From positions 1 through 61,121 of the forward strand of contig NZ_QEWN01000104.1 of the NCBI RefSeq assembly GCF_006124995.1: a stretch of 61,121 nucleotides of DNA, read 5' to 3'. Each line of letters starts with the position of its first letter. The first letter of the stretch is position 1. Of the stretch, positions 44,962-54,424 are shown piece by piece. A program made the translations under genes and the position numbers. Below the pieces are notes generated by a model. The model was not told the origin of the DNA. It did not search any database and saw nothing but the letters and a program-made list of their open reading frames with translations. The stretch comes from Vibrio sp. Hep-1b-8. Lineage in GTDB: Bacteria > Pseudomonadota > Gammaproteobacteria > Enterobacterales > Vibrionaceae.

Positions 44962-45993
44962 ATGTTAGACCACAGTTATTCAGAATCTATTTGGCAGCGC
45001 ATTAATCAGAAAACAAAACCGCTTGGTGCTTTAGGACAATTAGAGACATTGGCGCACCAACTGGCGCTGATCCAAAGCAATATAAAGGGTGACGTTGTCA
45101 CTGATATTAAAATTAGCCAACCGACAGCGGTTGTGTTTGCTGGCGACCATGGAATAGCAGACGAAGGTGTAAGTATTGCGCCCAGCGCGGTTACTCAGCA
45201 GATGGTGTTGAACTTTCTTGCAGGTGGGGCGGCGATTAACTGTTTTTGTCGCACCAATCAGGTGGCGTTAAAAGTGGTCGATTGTGGCATCTTAATACCT
45301 GTCGATCATGATTCAGATGCCTTTATTGTCCAACGCCTTGGTGAGAGAACGAATAACTTGGCGCGTCAGGCGACCATGACGCCAGAACAAGCAAAAAAGG
45401 GTATAGAACTCGGTAAACAGATGGTCAGTAAGATCATTGATTCAGGTTCGAACCTAGTGATGTTTGGTGAAATGGGAATAGGTAACACCAGTAGTGCCGC
45501 TGCGATTCTTTCTGCACTTAGTCGCCTGCCTGTCACCCAATGCGTCGGTCGTGGAACGGGTATTACGGATCAACAGTGGCAAAAGAAAGTCGACTTGGTG
45601 AGTCAAGGTGTCAATCGTTGTGAAGGGCTTGAAGTCATTGATGTCTTGTCAGAAGTTGGAGGCTTTGAAATCGTTCAGATGGTGGGTGGATTCTTAGCCG
45701 CGGCAGAAAGCAAAACGCCGGTATTGGTTGATGGCTTTATTGTCTCGGCAGCAGCCTATGCGGCTAGTATGCTCAACCCAGATTGTCGAGAAATCATGAT
45801 TTTCGCGCACCAGTCTCATGAGGCTGGACATCAGTACTTATTGCAACAGCTAGACGCACAACCCTTATTAGATCTTTCTCTCCGACTGGGAGAAGGCACA
45901 GGTGCTGTGCTGGCGATGCCATTGCTGCGTGCAGCTGCCGAGTTTTATAACCATATGGCGAGTTTTGAGCAAGCAGGAGTGGTCGTCGACTAA
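44962..45993 (+). CDS. cobT: Nicotinate-nucleotide--dimethylbenzimidazole phosphoribosyltransferase
   Basis: Enzyme of 343 aa forming alpha-ribazole phosphate from nicotinate mononucleotide and dimethylbenzimidazole, for the lower ligand of cobalamin. Family blocks: [79 protein letters not shown], and the catalytic-Glu region [22 protein letters not shown]. It is the first of four overlapping cob genes (1-bp overlap with cobS). Confidence 0.96.
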   Translation: MLDHSYSESIWQRINQKTKPLGALGQLETLAHQLALIQSNIKGDVVTDIKISQPTAVVFAGDHGIADEGVSIAPSAVTQQMVLNFLAGGAAINCFCRTNQVALKVVDCGILIPVDHDSDAFIVQRLGERTNNLARQATMTPEQAKKGIELGKQMVSKIIDSGSNLVMFGEMGIGNTSSAAAILSALSRLPVTQCVGRGTGITDQQWQKKVDLVSQGVNRCEGLEVIDVLSEVGGFEIVQMVGGFLAAAESKTPVLVDGFIVSAAAYAASMLNPDCREIMIFAHQSHEAGHQYLLQQLDAQPLLDLSLRLGEGTGAVLAMPLLRAAAEFYNHMASFEQAGVVVD

Positions 45994-46769
45994 TGTCTAC
46001 AATCAAGTATCAGTATCAGCTGGTTATGCTCGCATTAGGCTTCTTTTCTCGGATCCCCGTCCCTGCATCTATTCCATATAGCCCTGAACGAATGAATCAG
46101 GCTGGGCGGTATTTCGCCCTTGTTGGATTAATGCTAGGGGCGTTATGTGCTCTGGTGCTTTACGCTTCGCAGTTGTTGTTTCCGTCTCCTGTCGCCATTG
46201 TGCTGATGATGGTGTTTAGCTTGCTTCTAACGGGTGCTTTTCATGAAGATGGCTTGACGGATATGGCCGATGGTATCGGTGGTGGTATGACGGTTGAGCG
46301 CCGGCTTGAGATCATGAAAGACAGCCGTATTGGTACTTATGGTGCTAGCGCGTTAATCATGACCTTGCTGGCGAAATACGTTCTGCTATCAGAGTTGATT
46401 CAGGCGCAGCAAATCTTATTAATCATTGTCGTTAGCTATGGTTTAAGTCGGGCTGTCGCCGCTTCACTGATCTACGATATGCCTTATGTCACAGGCACGG
46501 ATACGAGTAAAAGTAAGCCCTTAGCTGAACGACAATCTCGTCGAGAGTTAGTGATATTGTTACTCACGGGCGTGTTACCGTGCTGGTTACTTGGCTTGGG
46601 TCAAACACTCATTTTGATTGCTGTCCTTGCCTTGTTTCGAGTGCTGTTCAAGCGTTGGTTGATGGCAAGAATTGGTGGATTTACAGGTGATTGCTTAGGC
46701 GCAGCGCAACAACTGAGTGAAATGCTGATCTATCTCTCCTTGATTGCCGTACAGGGAGTCAACTTATGA
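45993..46769 (+). CDS. cobS: Adenosylcobinamide-GDP ribazoletransferase (cobalamin synthase)
   Basis: Inner-membrane enzyme of 258 aa with several hydrophobic segments, joining adenosylcobinamide-GDP and alpha-ribazole (phosphate). Metal-binding block: [18 protein letters not shown], followed by [19 protein letters not shown], and a C-terminal [16 protein letters not shown]. All are standard for CobS/CobV. The ATG overlaps the cobT stop by one base and the gene overlaps cobU by 4 bp. Confidence 0.96.
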   Translation: MSTIKYQYQLVMLALGFFSRIPVPASIPYSPERMNQAGRYFALVGLMLGALCALVLYASQLLFPSPVAIVLMMVFSLLLTGAFHEDGLTDMADGIGGGMTVERRLEIMKDSRIGTYGASALIMTLLAKYVLLSELIQAQQILLIIVVSYGLSRAVAASLIYDMPYVTGTDTSKSKPLAERQSRRELVILLLTGVLPCWLLGLGQTLILIAVLALFRVLFKRWLMARIGGFTGDCLGAAQQLSEMLIYLSLIAVQGVNL

Positions 46770-47308
46770 CTATCCATTTAGTACTTGGAGGCGCACGCTC
46801 GGGTAAGTCGCGTTATGCAGAGTCGCAAGTTACTTCCATCGCAAGCAAAAAAGTGAAGCACTACGTCGCAACAGCGATAGCCTTTGATGAGGAGATGGCC
46901 AAGCGTATTGTTCATCATCAGCAATCGCGAGGCAATGACTGGGTTGAGCATGAGTGCCCCATTGAGCTAGCGTCACTGCTCGCTCGTTTTGAGTTCGGGG
47001 ATGTGGTGTTGATAGATTGTCTAACGTTGTGGTTGAACAACATCATTTACAATCATGGTCAAACCTTGAGTGAAGAGCAGATAAAGCGGCACGTCTCAGA
47101 GTTACACCAAGCGATTGTCTCCTGTAAGGCAGACGTGATTTTGGTTTCAAATGAAGTCGGCCTCGGCATTGTGCCTTTGGGCGAAGTCTCGCGTTTATTT
47201 GTCGATCACGCTGGCTGGATGAATCAGGCTTTGGCTCAGGTCGCTCATCGCGTAACACTTATCGCGGCGGGATTGCCAATGACACTCAAACAAGTGGATG
47301 GAGCCTAG
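46766..47308 (+). CDS. cobU: Adenosylcobinamide kinase/guanylyltransferase
   Basis: Bifunctional enzyme of 180 aa that phosphorylates adenosylcobinamide and then attaches GMP. The P-loop [12 protein letters not shown] is at the N-terminus. Further blocks: [23 protein letters not shown] (with the guanylylated His region), [13 protein letters not shown] and [29 protein letters not shown]. It overlaps cobS by 4 bp. Confidence 0.96.
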   Translation: MTIHLVLGGARSGKSRYAESQVTSIASKKVKHYVATAIAFDEEMAKRIVHHQQSRGNDWVEHECPIELASLLARFEFGDVVLIDCLTLWLNNIIYNHGQTLSEEQIKRHVSELHQAIVSCKADVILVSNEVGLGIVPLGEVSRLFVDHAGWMNQALAQVAHRVTLIAAGLPMTLKQVDGA

Positions 47309-47309
47309 T

Positions 47310-47933
47310 GTGAGTCAAATCAAAAGCATCAATGTTTACTTGCTTAGACATGGCAAAACACTTGGTGAGCCTGCTCTGTATGGTCACACCGATGTGTCGG
47401 TTGCAGCAGAACATCAGCAGGACATTTATCAAAGCCTTATGAGTGAGCGGCTTGGTTTCGATACTTTGATTACTTCACCCTTAAAACGATGTAAAGAGTT
47501 AGCCGAGTTGATATACGACAACGCCAAACATCTCGATTATGTTGTCGCCCATGAATGGCGCGAAATATCATTTGGTGATTTGGATGGAGTTCCTTTTGCA
47601 ACAGTACCAGAATCATGGCCAGTTTTTGAGACGTTTTGGCAAGATCCAGCGAACAGCCGCTTGCCCAATGCTGAGTCCTTGGACCTTTTTTACCAACGGA
47701 TCTCGACAGCGTGGGATAAATTTATGCAAACTGTCGAAAAAGACACTCTCATCGTTTGCCATGGTGGCACGATCAGAATGATTTTAGCTAAGGTACTCAA
47801 GCTAGACTGGAGCAATCCAGCCCTTTATTCGAGCTTGAATATCGCCCACCATTCTTTAACTCATATACAAATCACCAAGGCTGAACAGAGCTATCCTCGG
47901 GTTTGTATGATAGGTAAACCGCTAAACGGATAG
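47310..47933 (+). CDS. cobC: Alpha-ribazole phosphatase (histidine phosphatase family)
   Basis: Phosphatase of about 207 aa removing phosphate from alpha-ribazole 5'-phosphate or adenosylcobalamin phosphate. Catalytic motif LLRHGKT, with the second His in IVCHGGTIRM; also LITSPLKRCKELAELI and REISFGDLDG. I prefer the GTG at 47310 (SD GGAG spaced 6 nt), which starts right after the cobU stop, over the ATG at 47298 inside cobU. It closes the cobTSUC set; pepF follows 13 bp later. Confidence 0.9.
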   Translation: MSQIKSINVYLLRHGKTLGEPALYGHTDVSVAAEHQQDIYQSLMSERLGFDTLITSPLKRCKELAELIYDNAKHLDYVVAHEWREISFGDLDGVPFATVPESWPVFETFWQDPANSRLPNAESLDLFYQRISTAWDKFMQTVEKDTLIVCHGGTIRMILAKVLKLDWSNPALYSSLNIAHHSLTHIQITKAEQSYPRVCMIGKPLNG

Positions 47934-47946
47934 CTAAGGAAGTATC

Positions 47947-49737
47947 ATGACCGCACCAAGCTGGGACTTGTCCATCGCTTATCAAGATTTGAACGACACG
48001 AAAATCGAACAAGACATCGATTTGATCAGGCAGTGTATCCAGGCGCTCGCTATCCATGTTGATCATCGTGAGTCACCGTCAGTGACACAGAATGCTATTC
48101 AAACCAGCGAAGCTGCTGGAAAACTGTTGGCGACAATCAATACCTTCGCTCTCTGCCACGCATCTATTGATGCATCAAACGATGATGCCAAAAGCCTGAT
48201 AGGCCGTGTTGCCAAGCTCAACTCTGAGTTGTCGCAGGCTTTTGCACCGTACGAAAATACCTTAACCCTAGCACCAGAGAGCTTTATTAGTGACGTGCTC
48301 ACTCACCCAAGTGGCGATGTTTATGGACAAGCTTTCCAGATAGAGTGTGCGCGTAAACAAGCGGCGATTAAGCTATCGGTAGCTGAAGAGCAACTGCTGA
48401 CAGCAATGCAAGTGGACGGTCGTGATGCCTGGGGGCGCCTGTATGACAACATCACAGGATCTCTACAGGTGACGTTAGAGGATGGGCAAGGTAGTAAAGT
48501 CGGTTTTTCTCATGCCGCGAGTTTGCTGTATGGGACAGACTTTGCGAGCCAAGAGCCCGCGTGGCGTGGTATACAGGCCGCGATGAAAGCCAACCAAGAA
48601 TCATTTGCTGCGATCCTTAATGCCTTGGCGGGTTGGCGTTTAACGGAATATCAAAAACGTTCTAAGTTAACGGATGTCCATTTTTTAGATGCCAGTTTAC
48701 ATGAAAGCCGCATAGAGAGTTCGACCCTAGACGCTATGATGATGACGGCGAAAGCCAATCGAAGCATAGGTCAAAAAGCTGGCCTGTTAATGGCTCGAGT
48801 TCATGGCTTACAAGAGATGCGCCCGTGGAATCATCTCGCGGGAATGCCGAGTATTACTAACGCAGAACCTAAAGTGTATGCGTTTGATGAAGCGATTGAG
48901 ATTATCCGCACCGCGTTTGCTCAAGTGGATAGTGAAATGGCCGAATTTGTCGATGTGATGGTTGAAAATGGTTGGATTGATGCGCAACCGACTGAAAATC
49001 GTCGTTTAGGTGCTTACTGCACCAAGTTTGCCGCCACACGTTCGCCTCTGGTATTCATGACTTGGGGAGGAAGTCGCTCCGATCTGCTCACTTTAGCGCA
49101 CGAGTTGGGGCATGCGTTCCACAACTGGGTGATGGGTGATATGCCTTTATGTCAAACTCGCTACCCAATGACTCTCGCAGAGACTGCCTCAATTTTCGCT
49201 GAAAACATCGTTCGAGACTATTTGCTTGCTCAAGTGAGTAGCCGTGAAGAAAAACTGGAAATGTTGTGGGAAGAACTTACATCCTGCTACGCACTAATGA
49301 TCAATATCCCTGTGCGGTTTGAGTTTGAAAAAGCCTTCTACAGTCAACGTAGCCAAGGTGAACTGAGCCCGACTCAACTGTGTGATCTGATGAGCGAAAC
49401 TTGGCAAGAGTGGTACGGCGATTCGATGTCAGAGCCAGATCCTTACTTTTGGGCAAGTAAACTTCACTTTTCTATTTCTGAAGTGAGCTTCTATAACTAC
49501 CCATATCTATTTGGTTATTTGTTCAGTATTGGTGTTTATGCCCAGCGTGAGCGCAAAGGCGATCAGTTCTATCGCGATTACGTGAGTCTATTACGCGACA
49601 CGGGTTCAATGATGGCGGAAGAAGTCGTTGAGAAACATCTCGGAATGGACTTATCACAAGCAGATTTCTGGCAACAGAGCATAGATCGAGTGAAAACTAA
49701 GATAGATGAGTTTGAATCCTTGTTAGATCAAAAATAA
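47947..49737 (+). CDS. M3 family oligoendopeptidase (PepF type)
   Basis: Cytoplasmic zinc oligopeptidase of 596 aa. The zinc motif is in LTLAHELGHAFHNWVM (HExxH) with the downstream Glu in PMTLAETASIFAE. GAYCTKFAATRSPLVFMTWGGSRSD and YPYLFGYLFSIGVYAQ are family blocks of PepF/OEPs. It degrades short peptides. A TAAGGAAG site precedes the ATG. It directly follows cobC and may be transcribed with it, though no functional link is evident. Confidence 0.92.
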   Translation: MTAPSWDLSIAYQDLNDTKIEQDIDLIRQCIQALAIHVDHRESPSVTQNAIQTSEAAGKLLATINTFALCHASIDASNDDAKSLIGRVAKLNSELSQAFAPYENTLTLAPESFISDVLTHPSGDVYGQAFQIECARKQAAIKLSVAEEQLLTAMQVDGRDAWGRLYDNITGSLQVTLEDGQGSKVGFSHAASLLYGTDFASQEPAWRGIQAAMKANQESFAAILNALAGWRLTEYQKRSKLTDVHFLDASLHESRIESSTLDAMMMTAKANRSIGQKAGLLMARVHGLQEMRPWNHLAGMPSITNAEPKVYAFDEAIEIIRTAFAQVDSEMAEFVDVMVENGWIDAQPTENRRLGAYCTKFAATRSPLVFMTWGGSRSDLLTLAHELGHAFHNWVMGDMPLCQTRYPMTLAETASIFAENIVRDYLLAQVSSREEKLEMLWEELTSCYALMINIPVRFEFEKAFYSQRSQGELSPTQLCDLMSETWQEWYGDSMSEPDPYFWASKLHFSISEVSFYNYPYLFGYLFSIGVYAQRERKGDQFYRDYVSLLRDTGSMMAEEVVEKHLGMDLSQADFWQQSIDRVKTKIDEFESLLDQK

Positions 49738-49763
49738 TCATATCAAAATCATGATATTATCGG

Positions 49764-49790
49764 TTGGCCAAGCCAATACTTGGCCAATTT
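49764..49790 (+). terminator. Hairpin after pepF, possible terminator
   Basis: Stem TTGGCCAAG / CTTGGCCAA with a 6-nt loop, followed by only three T. It lies 26 bp after the stop codon. It probably ends the cob-pepF transcript, but the T-run is weak. Confidence 0.6.
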
Positions 49791-49941
49791 GTACAGTGGA
49801 AGACCTATTTGCCACATCTGTTAGTGGCAATTGGATAAATTGCAATGAGGCACATGATTGGTGTCAATAAGTGGGATCGCACCTACAAAATTTATCCGAA
49901 CAATTCATTAACATACCCGCTGTGCAATAAAGGAGTAGCGC

Positions 49942-50970
49942 ATGACGAAAAACCTCTTTCGCCAATCATTTCTTTTAGACAGTCTAAATTTAGAACAAGA
50001 AATGCCAGCCAACGAAGTCACGGTTGCTGGTGGAACTGTCTTTAAAATTCATCAACGTGGTGTGTTGGAGGTCATTCCAGCGAAGCTGTCTGAAGATAGT
50101 AAGCACATCATTATTTCCTGTGGTATTCACGGCGATGAGACCGCGCCGATGGAGATCACGGATAAGATCATCACTGATATTCAGTCTGGTTTCCAAACGG
50201 TGACTAACCGGCTGCTTTTCATTAATGCTCATCCAGAAGCGACTAACGCGCATACGAGATTCATTGAAATGAACCTCAACCGTCTGTTTGATGAGAAAGA
50301 GTATCAACCGTCTAAAGAGCTTGAGATCGCGAAGAACTTGAAGAAGGTTGTGAGTGATTTTTATCTTGGGACAGAGCAAGAGCAGCGTTGGCATCTCGAT
50401 TTACATTGTGCGATTCGTCTATCGAAACATTACTCGTTTGTCGTTAGCCCTAAGGTTCGTCATCCTGTCCGCAGTCAGGCTTTGATGGAGTTTGTATCCA
50501 GTGCTCATCTTGAAGCCGTAATGTTCTCTAACGCACCTTCGAGTACCTTTAGTTGGTTTAGTGCGGAAAACTTTGGTGCTCAAGCGCTGACCGTTGAACT
50601 TGGTCGCGTGGCTAAAATCGGTGAGAATGAACTCGATAAGCTAGTCGCATTTGATCTGGCATTACGTGACCTAGTGTCAGACAGTCAGGCGGAGCATCTG
50701 CCACGCAAACCGACCATGTACCGTGTGAGTCGTACGATTGTTCGTCTTCACGATGATTTTGATTTCCTATTTGATGACAACGTCGAAAACTTTACGGCAT
50801 TTAAACATGGTGAAGTGTTCGGACATGATGGCGATAAACCATTGATGGCAAAAAATGAGGGTGAAGCGATTGTTTTCCCTAACCGTTATGTCGCTGTCGG
50901 TCAACGTGCTGCGCTAATGGTATGCCCAGTGAAAACTCGTTATGAACAAGGTCAGGTCGTTTACGATTAA
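49942..50970 (+). CDS. astE: Succinylglutamate desuccinylase
   Basis: Zinc hydrolase of 342 aa, last step of the arginine succinyltransferase pathway, giving glutamate and succinate. Zinc-binding text: IISCGIHGDETAPMEI (His, Glu) and WHLDLHCAIR (His). Also FINAHPEATNAHTRFIEMNLNRLFDE, which supplies substrate-binding Asn/Arg. AAGGAG precedes the ATG. The other ast genes are not in this window, so here astE stands alone with its own terminator. Confidence 0.94.
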   Translation: MTKNLFRQSFLLDSLNLEQEMPANEVTVAGGTVFKIHQRGVLEVIPAKLSEDSKHIIISCGIHGDETAPMEITDKIITDIQSGFQTVTNRLLFINAHPEATNAHTRFIEMNLNRLFDEKEYQPSKELEIAKNLKKVVSDFYLGTEQEQRWHLDLHCAIRLSKHYSFVVSPKVRHPVRSQALMEFVSSAHLEAVMFSNAPSSTFSWFSAENFGAQALTVELGRVAKIGENELDKLVAFDLALRDLVSDSQAEHLPRKPTMYRVSRTIVRLHDDFDFLFDDNVENFTAFKHGEVFGHDGDKPLMAKNEGEAIVFPNRYVAVGQRAALMVCPVKTRYEQGQVVYD

Positions 50971-51013
50971 GACCATATTTTGTGACTAACTAGGTTAGTA
51001 CGCTTTCTATTTT

Positions 51014-51048
51014 AATGGCTTAACGGTATCGTTAAGCCATTATTGTTT
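51014..51048 (+). terminator. Intrinsic terminator of astE
   Basis: Stem AATGGCTTAACG / CGTTAAGCCATT with a 4-nt loop, followed by ATTGTTT. It lies 43 bp past the stop codon and 29 bp before btuC. Confidence 0.85.
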
Positions 51049-51076
51049 ACGGCTTTGCCAAATAGATAACGACAAC

Positions 51077-52072
51077 ATGGAATTCTCTCAGCTACTTAAC
51101 CGTAGACAACGTAGATGGACGCACTTTGGTGTACTTTTCTTGATCACTCTACTTGTTATCAGTGCCGTTTATCTCATGGTCGGTGAAGTATTCATTTCGC
51201 CTTTCGAGACACTTTCATCATTGCAAGAACAGTTAATTATGCAGCTACGTTTGCCACGCTTATTGGCGGCCGTCGCGGTAGGAGCGGCGTTAGCCGTTTC
51301 TGGGGCCGTGCTACAGGTATTACTGGGCAATGTGCTTGCAGAACCTGGAGTACTCGGTATCTCAGGTGGCGCTAGCGTCATGATGGTGCTGGTACTGTTC
51401 TTTTTTCCGCTGTTGGCAACGCCCATTGGCTTTATGCTGGCTGCGGTGTTAGGGGCGCTAGCCTTTACTCTGCTATTGGTGTTTGTTGCAAAGTCTCTGC
51501 GTTTGACTACCACTCGGTTATTACTGGTAGGGGTCGCCCTTGGCATTCTATCTGGTGCGATTGTCACTTGGGCGTTTTACTTCAGTGATGATCTAAGCCT
51601 GCGTCAGTTGATGTATTGGTTGATGGGCAGCATAGGCGCGGCAAGTTGGTATCATCATATGTTGACCTTGTTGTTAGTGCCCGTGTTGGTCTGGCTATGT
51701 TGCAAAGGGCGTTTGCTAGATAAGTTGATGATGGGTGAACAGCATGCGAAGCAACTAGGCGTCGATGTTGATAGTGCTCGTTGGAAGTTGATCCTTGCCG
51801 TATCGATTCTTGTTGGTGGTGCGGTGGCATTAGGGGGAGTCATCGGTTTTGTCGGTCTCGTAGTCCCTCATCTTCTGCGACTCGCTTTTGGCAGTGAAAA
51901 TAGATACTTACTGCCTATTTCCGCTCTGGCAGGTGCGACACTCGTGGTCTTTGCGGACTTGATCGCCAGAACCGCGCTTGATTCGGCGGAGTTGCCGTTA
52001 GGGGTCGTCACCACGTCAATCGGTGCACCAATCTTTATTTGGATGTTGGTAAGTAATCATGATTCACGTTAA
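51077..52072 (+). CDS. btuC: Vitamin B12 ABC transporter permease
   Basis: Inner-membrane permease of 331 aa of the FecCD/BtuC type with about ten spans. Family blocks: [56 protein letters not shown] and [42 protein letters not shown], with the RLPR and [11 protein letters not shown] motifs intact. Assignment to B12 rests on its small, BtuC-like protein, the btuD gene that overlaps it by 14 bp, and the nearby cob genes. No btuF gene is adjacent. Confidence 0.88.
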   Translation: MEFSQLLNRRQRRWTHFGVLFLITLLVISAVYLMVGEVFISPFETLSSLQEQLIMQLRLPRLLAAVAVGAALAVSGAVLQVLLGNVLAEPGVLGISGGASVMMVLVLFFFPLLATPIGFMLAAVLGALAFTLLLVFVAKSLRLTTTRLLLVGVALGILSGAIVTWAFYFSDDLSLRQLMYWLMGSIGAASWYHHMLTLLLVPVLVWLCCKGRLLDKLMMGEQHAKQLGVDVDSARWKLILAVSILVGGAVALGGVIGFVGLVVPHLLRLAFGSENRYLLPISALAGATLVVFADLIARTALDSAELPLGVVTTSIGAPIFIWMLVSNHDSR

Positions 52073-52814
52073 CAGTTTATCCGTCGGCGCTAGATTGTTG
52101 CCACTATCCTTCGCCGTAGAGCGCGGTGAGATCCTTCATATTATTGGTCCGAATGGCAGTGGTAAGAGTACCTTACTATCTGCGGTCGCGGGATTACTCA
52201 ATTTTGAAGGTCAAGCAACCATCTATGATTTTGATGTTGCACAAAGTTCAATCTCTACTTTGGCTGAACGTCGTGCGTATCTTACACAAAGTGACCGTCC
52301 AGCGTTCAACCTCGATGTTGTTCACTATGTGTCACTCTCTTTGCCAGCCTTTATTAACTCTGCAACCAGTGAAATTGAAAGCGTTATTCAGGAATTGGCT
52401 CAACTTTTAGAGATTGACGACAAACTGCACCGTTCCATTCATCACCTTTCTGGAGGGGAGTGGCAAAGGGTACGTCTGTGCGCGATCTGTTTGCAAATAT
52501 GGCCAACTTTAAACCCACATGCTCGTTTACTAATCCTAGATGAGCCCGCAGCTCCGCTCGATATCGGTCAGGAAAGCCTACTGTATAAACTTATTCGCCG
52601 TGTGGCTGAGATGGGAATTAGCGTGATTATGTCCAATCATGATCTCAACCGGACCCTCAAGCATGCAGACAAAGCATTGCTGCTCGATAAAGGAGTACTG
52701 CAAAGCTTCGGCGACGTGACGCAAGTGCTGAACGCAAGCGAACTGTCACGAGTGTTTAAAACCCAAGTTAAGCACGTCATGTTGGATGGAGAACCCATCC
52801 TGCTGTTTGAGTAA
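52059..52814 (+). CDS. btuD: Vitamin B12 ABC transporter ATP-binding protein
   Basis: ATPase subunit of 251 aa. Walker [10 protein letters not shown], signature [19 protein letters not shown], Walker [16 protein letters not shown] and the switch His in [11 protein letters not shown] are all present. The protein pairs with BtuC (genes overlap by 14 bp) to import cobalamin delivered through BtuB and TonB. It is immediately followed by the sigma-54-type promoter region. Confidence 0.9.
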   Translation: MIHVNSLSVGARLLPLSFAVERGEILHIIGPNGSGKSTLLSAVAGLLNFEGQATIYDFDVAQSSISTLAERRAYLTQSDRPAFNLDVVHYVSLSLPAFINSATSEIESVIQELAQLLEIDDKLHRSIHHLSGGEWQRVRLCAICLQIWPTLNPHARLLILDEPAAPLDIGQESLLYKLIRRVAEMGISVIMSNHDLNRTLKHADKALLLDKGVLQSFGDVTQVLNASELSRVFKTQVKHVMLDGEPILLFE

Positions 52815-52937
52815 TTATTTACCCCTAAAGGATTAGTTTGGTGCGTCTTGCACTGGTTTAGATCGCGGGTCAATGACTCGTGTCGCTGCTTTTTTGTAAA
52901 TCCATTAAAAATCAATGAGTTAAATTTTATTCAAGAT

Positions 52938-52953
52938 TGGCACGCTATTGGCA
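52938..52953 (+). promoter_or_regulatory. Sigma-54-type (-24/-12) promoter
   Basis: TGGCACGCTATTGGCA matches the RpoN consensus TGGCACG-N4-TTGCA with a single mismatch (TTGC reads TGGC). The invariant GG and GC are 12 bp apart as required. No gene starts behind it on this strand. Transcription from about 52964 would run to a strong terminator at 53068-53104. Confidence 0.7.
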
Positions 52954-52963
52954 ACAGTGATAG

Positions 52964-53104
52964 CGATACATTCTCGTTCTTGTTAGGCGGATTTAACTAG
53001 AAGGGAGTTCTACGAGAGTGGTAACAAACCAAATGTTAATGAAGTCAGTTTTTGACTATGGCAGCTTACGCCACCTAAGGGAAACCGAAGGTGGCGTCTT
53101 TTTA
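52964..53104 (+). ncRNA. Candidate sigma-54-dependent small RNA, about 140 nt
   Basis: The stretch begins at the expected start site of the RpoN-type promoter and ends with an excellent terminator: ACGCCACCT / AGGTGGCGT, with an inner GG-GAAA-CC tetraloop and a CTTTTTAT tail. The interior has short hairpins (GTCA / TGAC at 53044-53056) and single-stranded A-rich stretches (GGTAACAAACCAAATG) that could pair with mRNAs through Hfq. A GTG-led frame crosses the terminator and continues antisense to the next gene, so I do not treat it as coding. It lacks the conserved GGGTCACCTAGCC core of Qrr RNAs. The role is unknown. Confidence 0.55.
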
Positions 53105-53116
53105 TCTAGCGTCGAC

Positions 53117-53698
53117 CTATTGAGTCAGAGGCGCAAGATCCGCAGGACGGTAGTAAACCGACTTCAGTACTTTGCCTTGACGGATCGTCTTACCTTCAGC
53201 GACGAAATCTTCAGCACATTTAGCGATAATGTAATCGCCTTTTTGTACTGCCATCAGCTTGATACCTTGCTCTGCATAGTGTGCTTCAGTATCAGCGTAC
53301 TCTTGCTCGTTACGACATACTTTACTCATATTGCTTGAGTGCACTTCATCCCAACATGGAACAAAGTCAATGCCACGGTTAACCGCAACATTAAGTAGCA
53401 GGTCGATAAGGTAGTTGATGGCTAGGTTGTCTTCAATTTTGTCGTGGCCTAGATGCACCAAGCGACCCATCAAAACGTAAACACTGTCGATGATCGCGTC
53501 CGCTTGTTCTGTTTTATTGTCAGCTTCTGCTAACTCAGTTAACTCTTCGATTGCAAGAGAAGTGTGTAGAGTGTCAGCCTTGTCATCTAGGCTCTCAGGA
53601 GAAGCGACAGGTAAATCGAAGGTGCTACGGAACTCAGAAATATCACGGTAAAGGTGATTGAAAATATCAGTGGTCAGTTTTGAAAGGTGCATATCCAT
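53117..53698 (-). CDS. MazG-like all-alpha NTP pyrophosphohydrolase family protein
   Basis: Protein of about 193 aa. The N-terminal part has the acidic helix pattern of all-alpha NTP pyrophosphatases: SLAIEELTELAEADNKTEQADAIIDSVYVLMGRL (EExxE, then ExxD and DxxxD). Such enzymes hydrolyse nucleoside triphosphates to monophosphates. A C-terminal extension (PCWDEVHSSNMSKVCRNEQEYADTEAHY, then GKTIRQGKVLKSVYYRPADL) is characteristic of the phosphoribosyl-ATP-diphosphatase-like group. The start is uncertain: Met at 53713, 53698 or 53692. Its 3' end faces the sRNA terminator. Confidence 0.75.
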   Translation of the reverse strand: MDMHLSKLTTDIFNHLYRDISEFRSTFDLPVASPESLDDKADTLHTSLAIEELTELAEADNKTEQADAIIDSVYVLMGRLVHLGHDKIEDNLAINYLIDLLLNVAVNRGIDFVPCWDEVHSSNMSKVCRNEQEYADTEAHYAEQGIKLMAVQKGDYIIAKCAEDFVAEGKTIRQGKVLKSVYYRPADLAPLTQ

Positions 53699-53779
53699 TA
53701 ATCCGGATGTCATTGTGGTGGAGCAATACTACCAAAGCGGGTTAAATCCTGCTATCGGCGCTATAAAATAAATCAGTCG

Positions 53780-53843
53780 AGCGACAAACAATTGAACAGA
53801 GCGGGATCAAGTGCCCAATAAGGTCAGCTTGTCGTTTGTCGCT
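53780..53843. repeat. Inverted repeat with 44-nt loop
   Basis: AGCGACAAAC at 53780-53789 and its complement GTTTGTCGCT at 53834-53843, in the gap between the DUF1415 gene and the MazG-like gene (both minus strand). It could be an RNA structure or a dispersed repeat. No T-run follows. Confidence 0.5.
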
Positions 53844-53851
53844 TCAACTCG

Positions 53852-54424
53852 TTAGCGGAATAGGTATGGGAAGAGTTTTCGACGTTCTTCAGCCGTTAAG
53901 GACTCAACGCGAGCAATGTTGGTATCTGGAATCGCCTCAGGATTTGGGTAATGTTTAAGGACTTTTTCCATGCTCTCTTCGCGGATCAGGTGAAATACGG
54001 GTACCGGAGAACGGTTGGTGAGGTTCTCATCGTCTTCAGGCTCTGCGCCCCCAAAACAGTAGTTTGGGTGGAAGGTGGCTAATTGGAAAATACCTTCCCA
54101 ATCTTGCTGGCGTATAAGCGCTTCGATCCAGTCGATAAACAGGTTGTAGTCGTAGAAGTCACTGAGCATATTGGGAACCGCAACCAGTGTGGTTTCAAGT
54201 TGCTCCGGCTCAGTAGAGTCCAATTCAAACAACTGAGTCAGAATATCTTCCAGCAGCGCTTCTTCTGTTTCGGCTTCGCTAACGAAAATTTTAATCTGTT
54301 TGTTGCGTTGTGGCTTGGCGGCAAATGGACAAAGGTTAAGGCCGATCACCACATCGTTTAGCCATTGTTCTACAGCGCTTGCCACTTGCTGTTTGTTCAT
54401 CTGTGTTGAGCTTTGGTTAGTCAT
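53852..54424 (-). CDS. DUF1415 family protein
   Basis: Cytoplasmic protein of 190 aa. Family hallmarks: VEQWLNDVVIGLNLCPFAAKPQ near the N-terminus, LVAVPNMLSDFYDYNLFIDWIEALI, GIFQLATFHPNYCFGG and RSPVPVFHLIREESMEKVL. The conserved Cys in LCPFA and YCF suggests a metal or redox centre, but the activity is unknown. It overlaps the MFS transporter gene by 4 bp, which implies co-transcription with it. Confidence 0.88.
   Translation of the reverse strand: MTNQSSTQMNKQQVASAVEQWLNDVVIGLNLCPFAAKPQRNKQIKIFVSEAETEEALLEDILTQLFELDSTEPEQLETTLVAVPNMLSDFYDYNLFIDWIEALIRQQDWEGIFQLATFHPNYCFGGAEPEDDENLTNRSPVPVFHLIREESMEKVLKHYPNPEAIPDTNIARVESLTAEERRKLFPYLFR

Noticed and set aside
53018..53338. 106-codon GTG-led frame running from the sRNA candidate into the MazG-like gene on the opposite strand
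   Set aside because: It crosses a strong terminator and is mostly antisense to a recognised gene; no family features.
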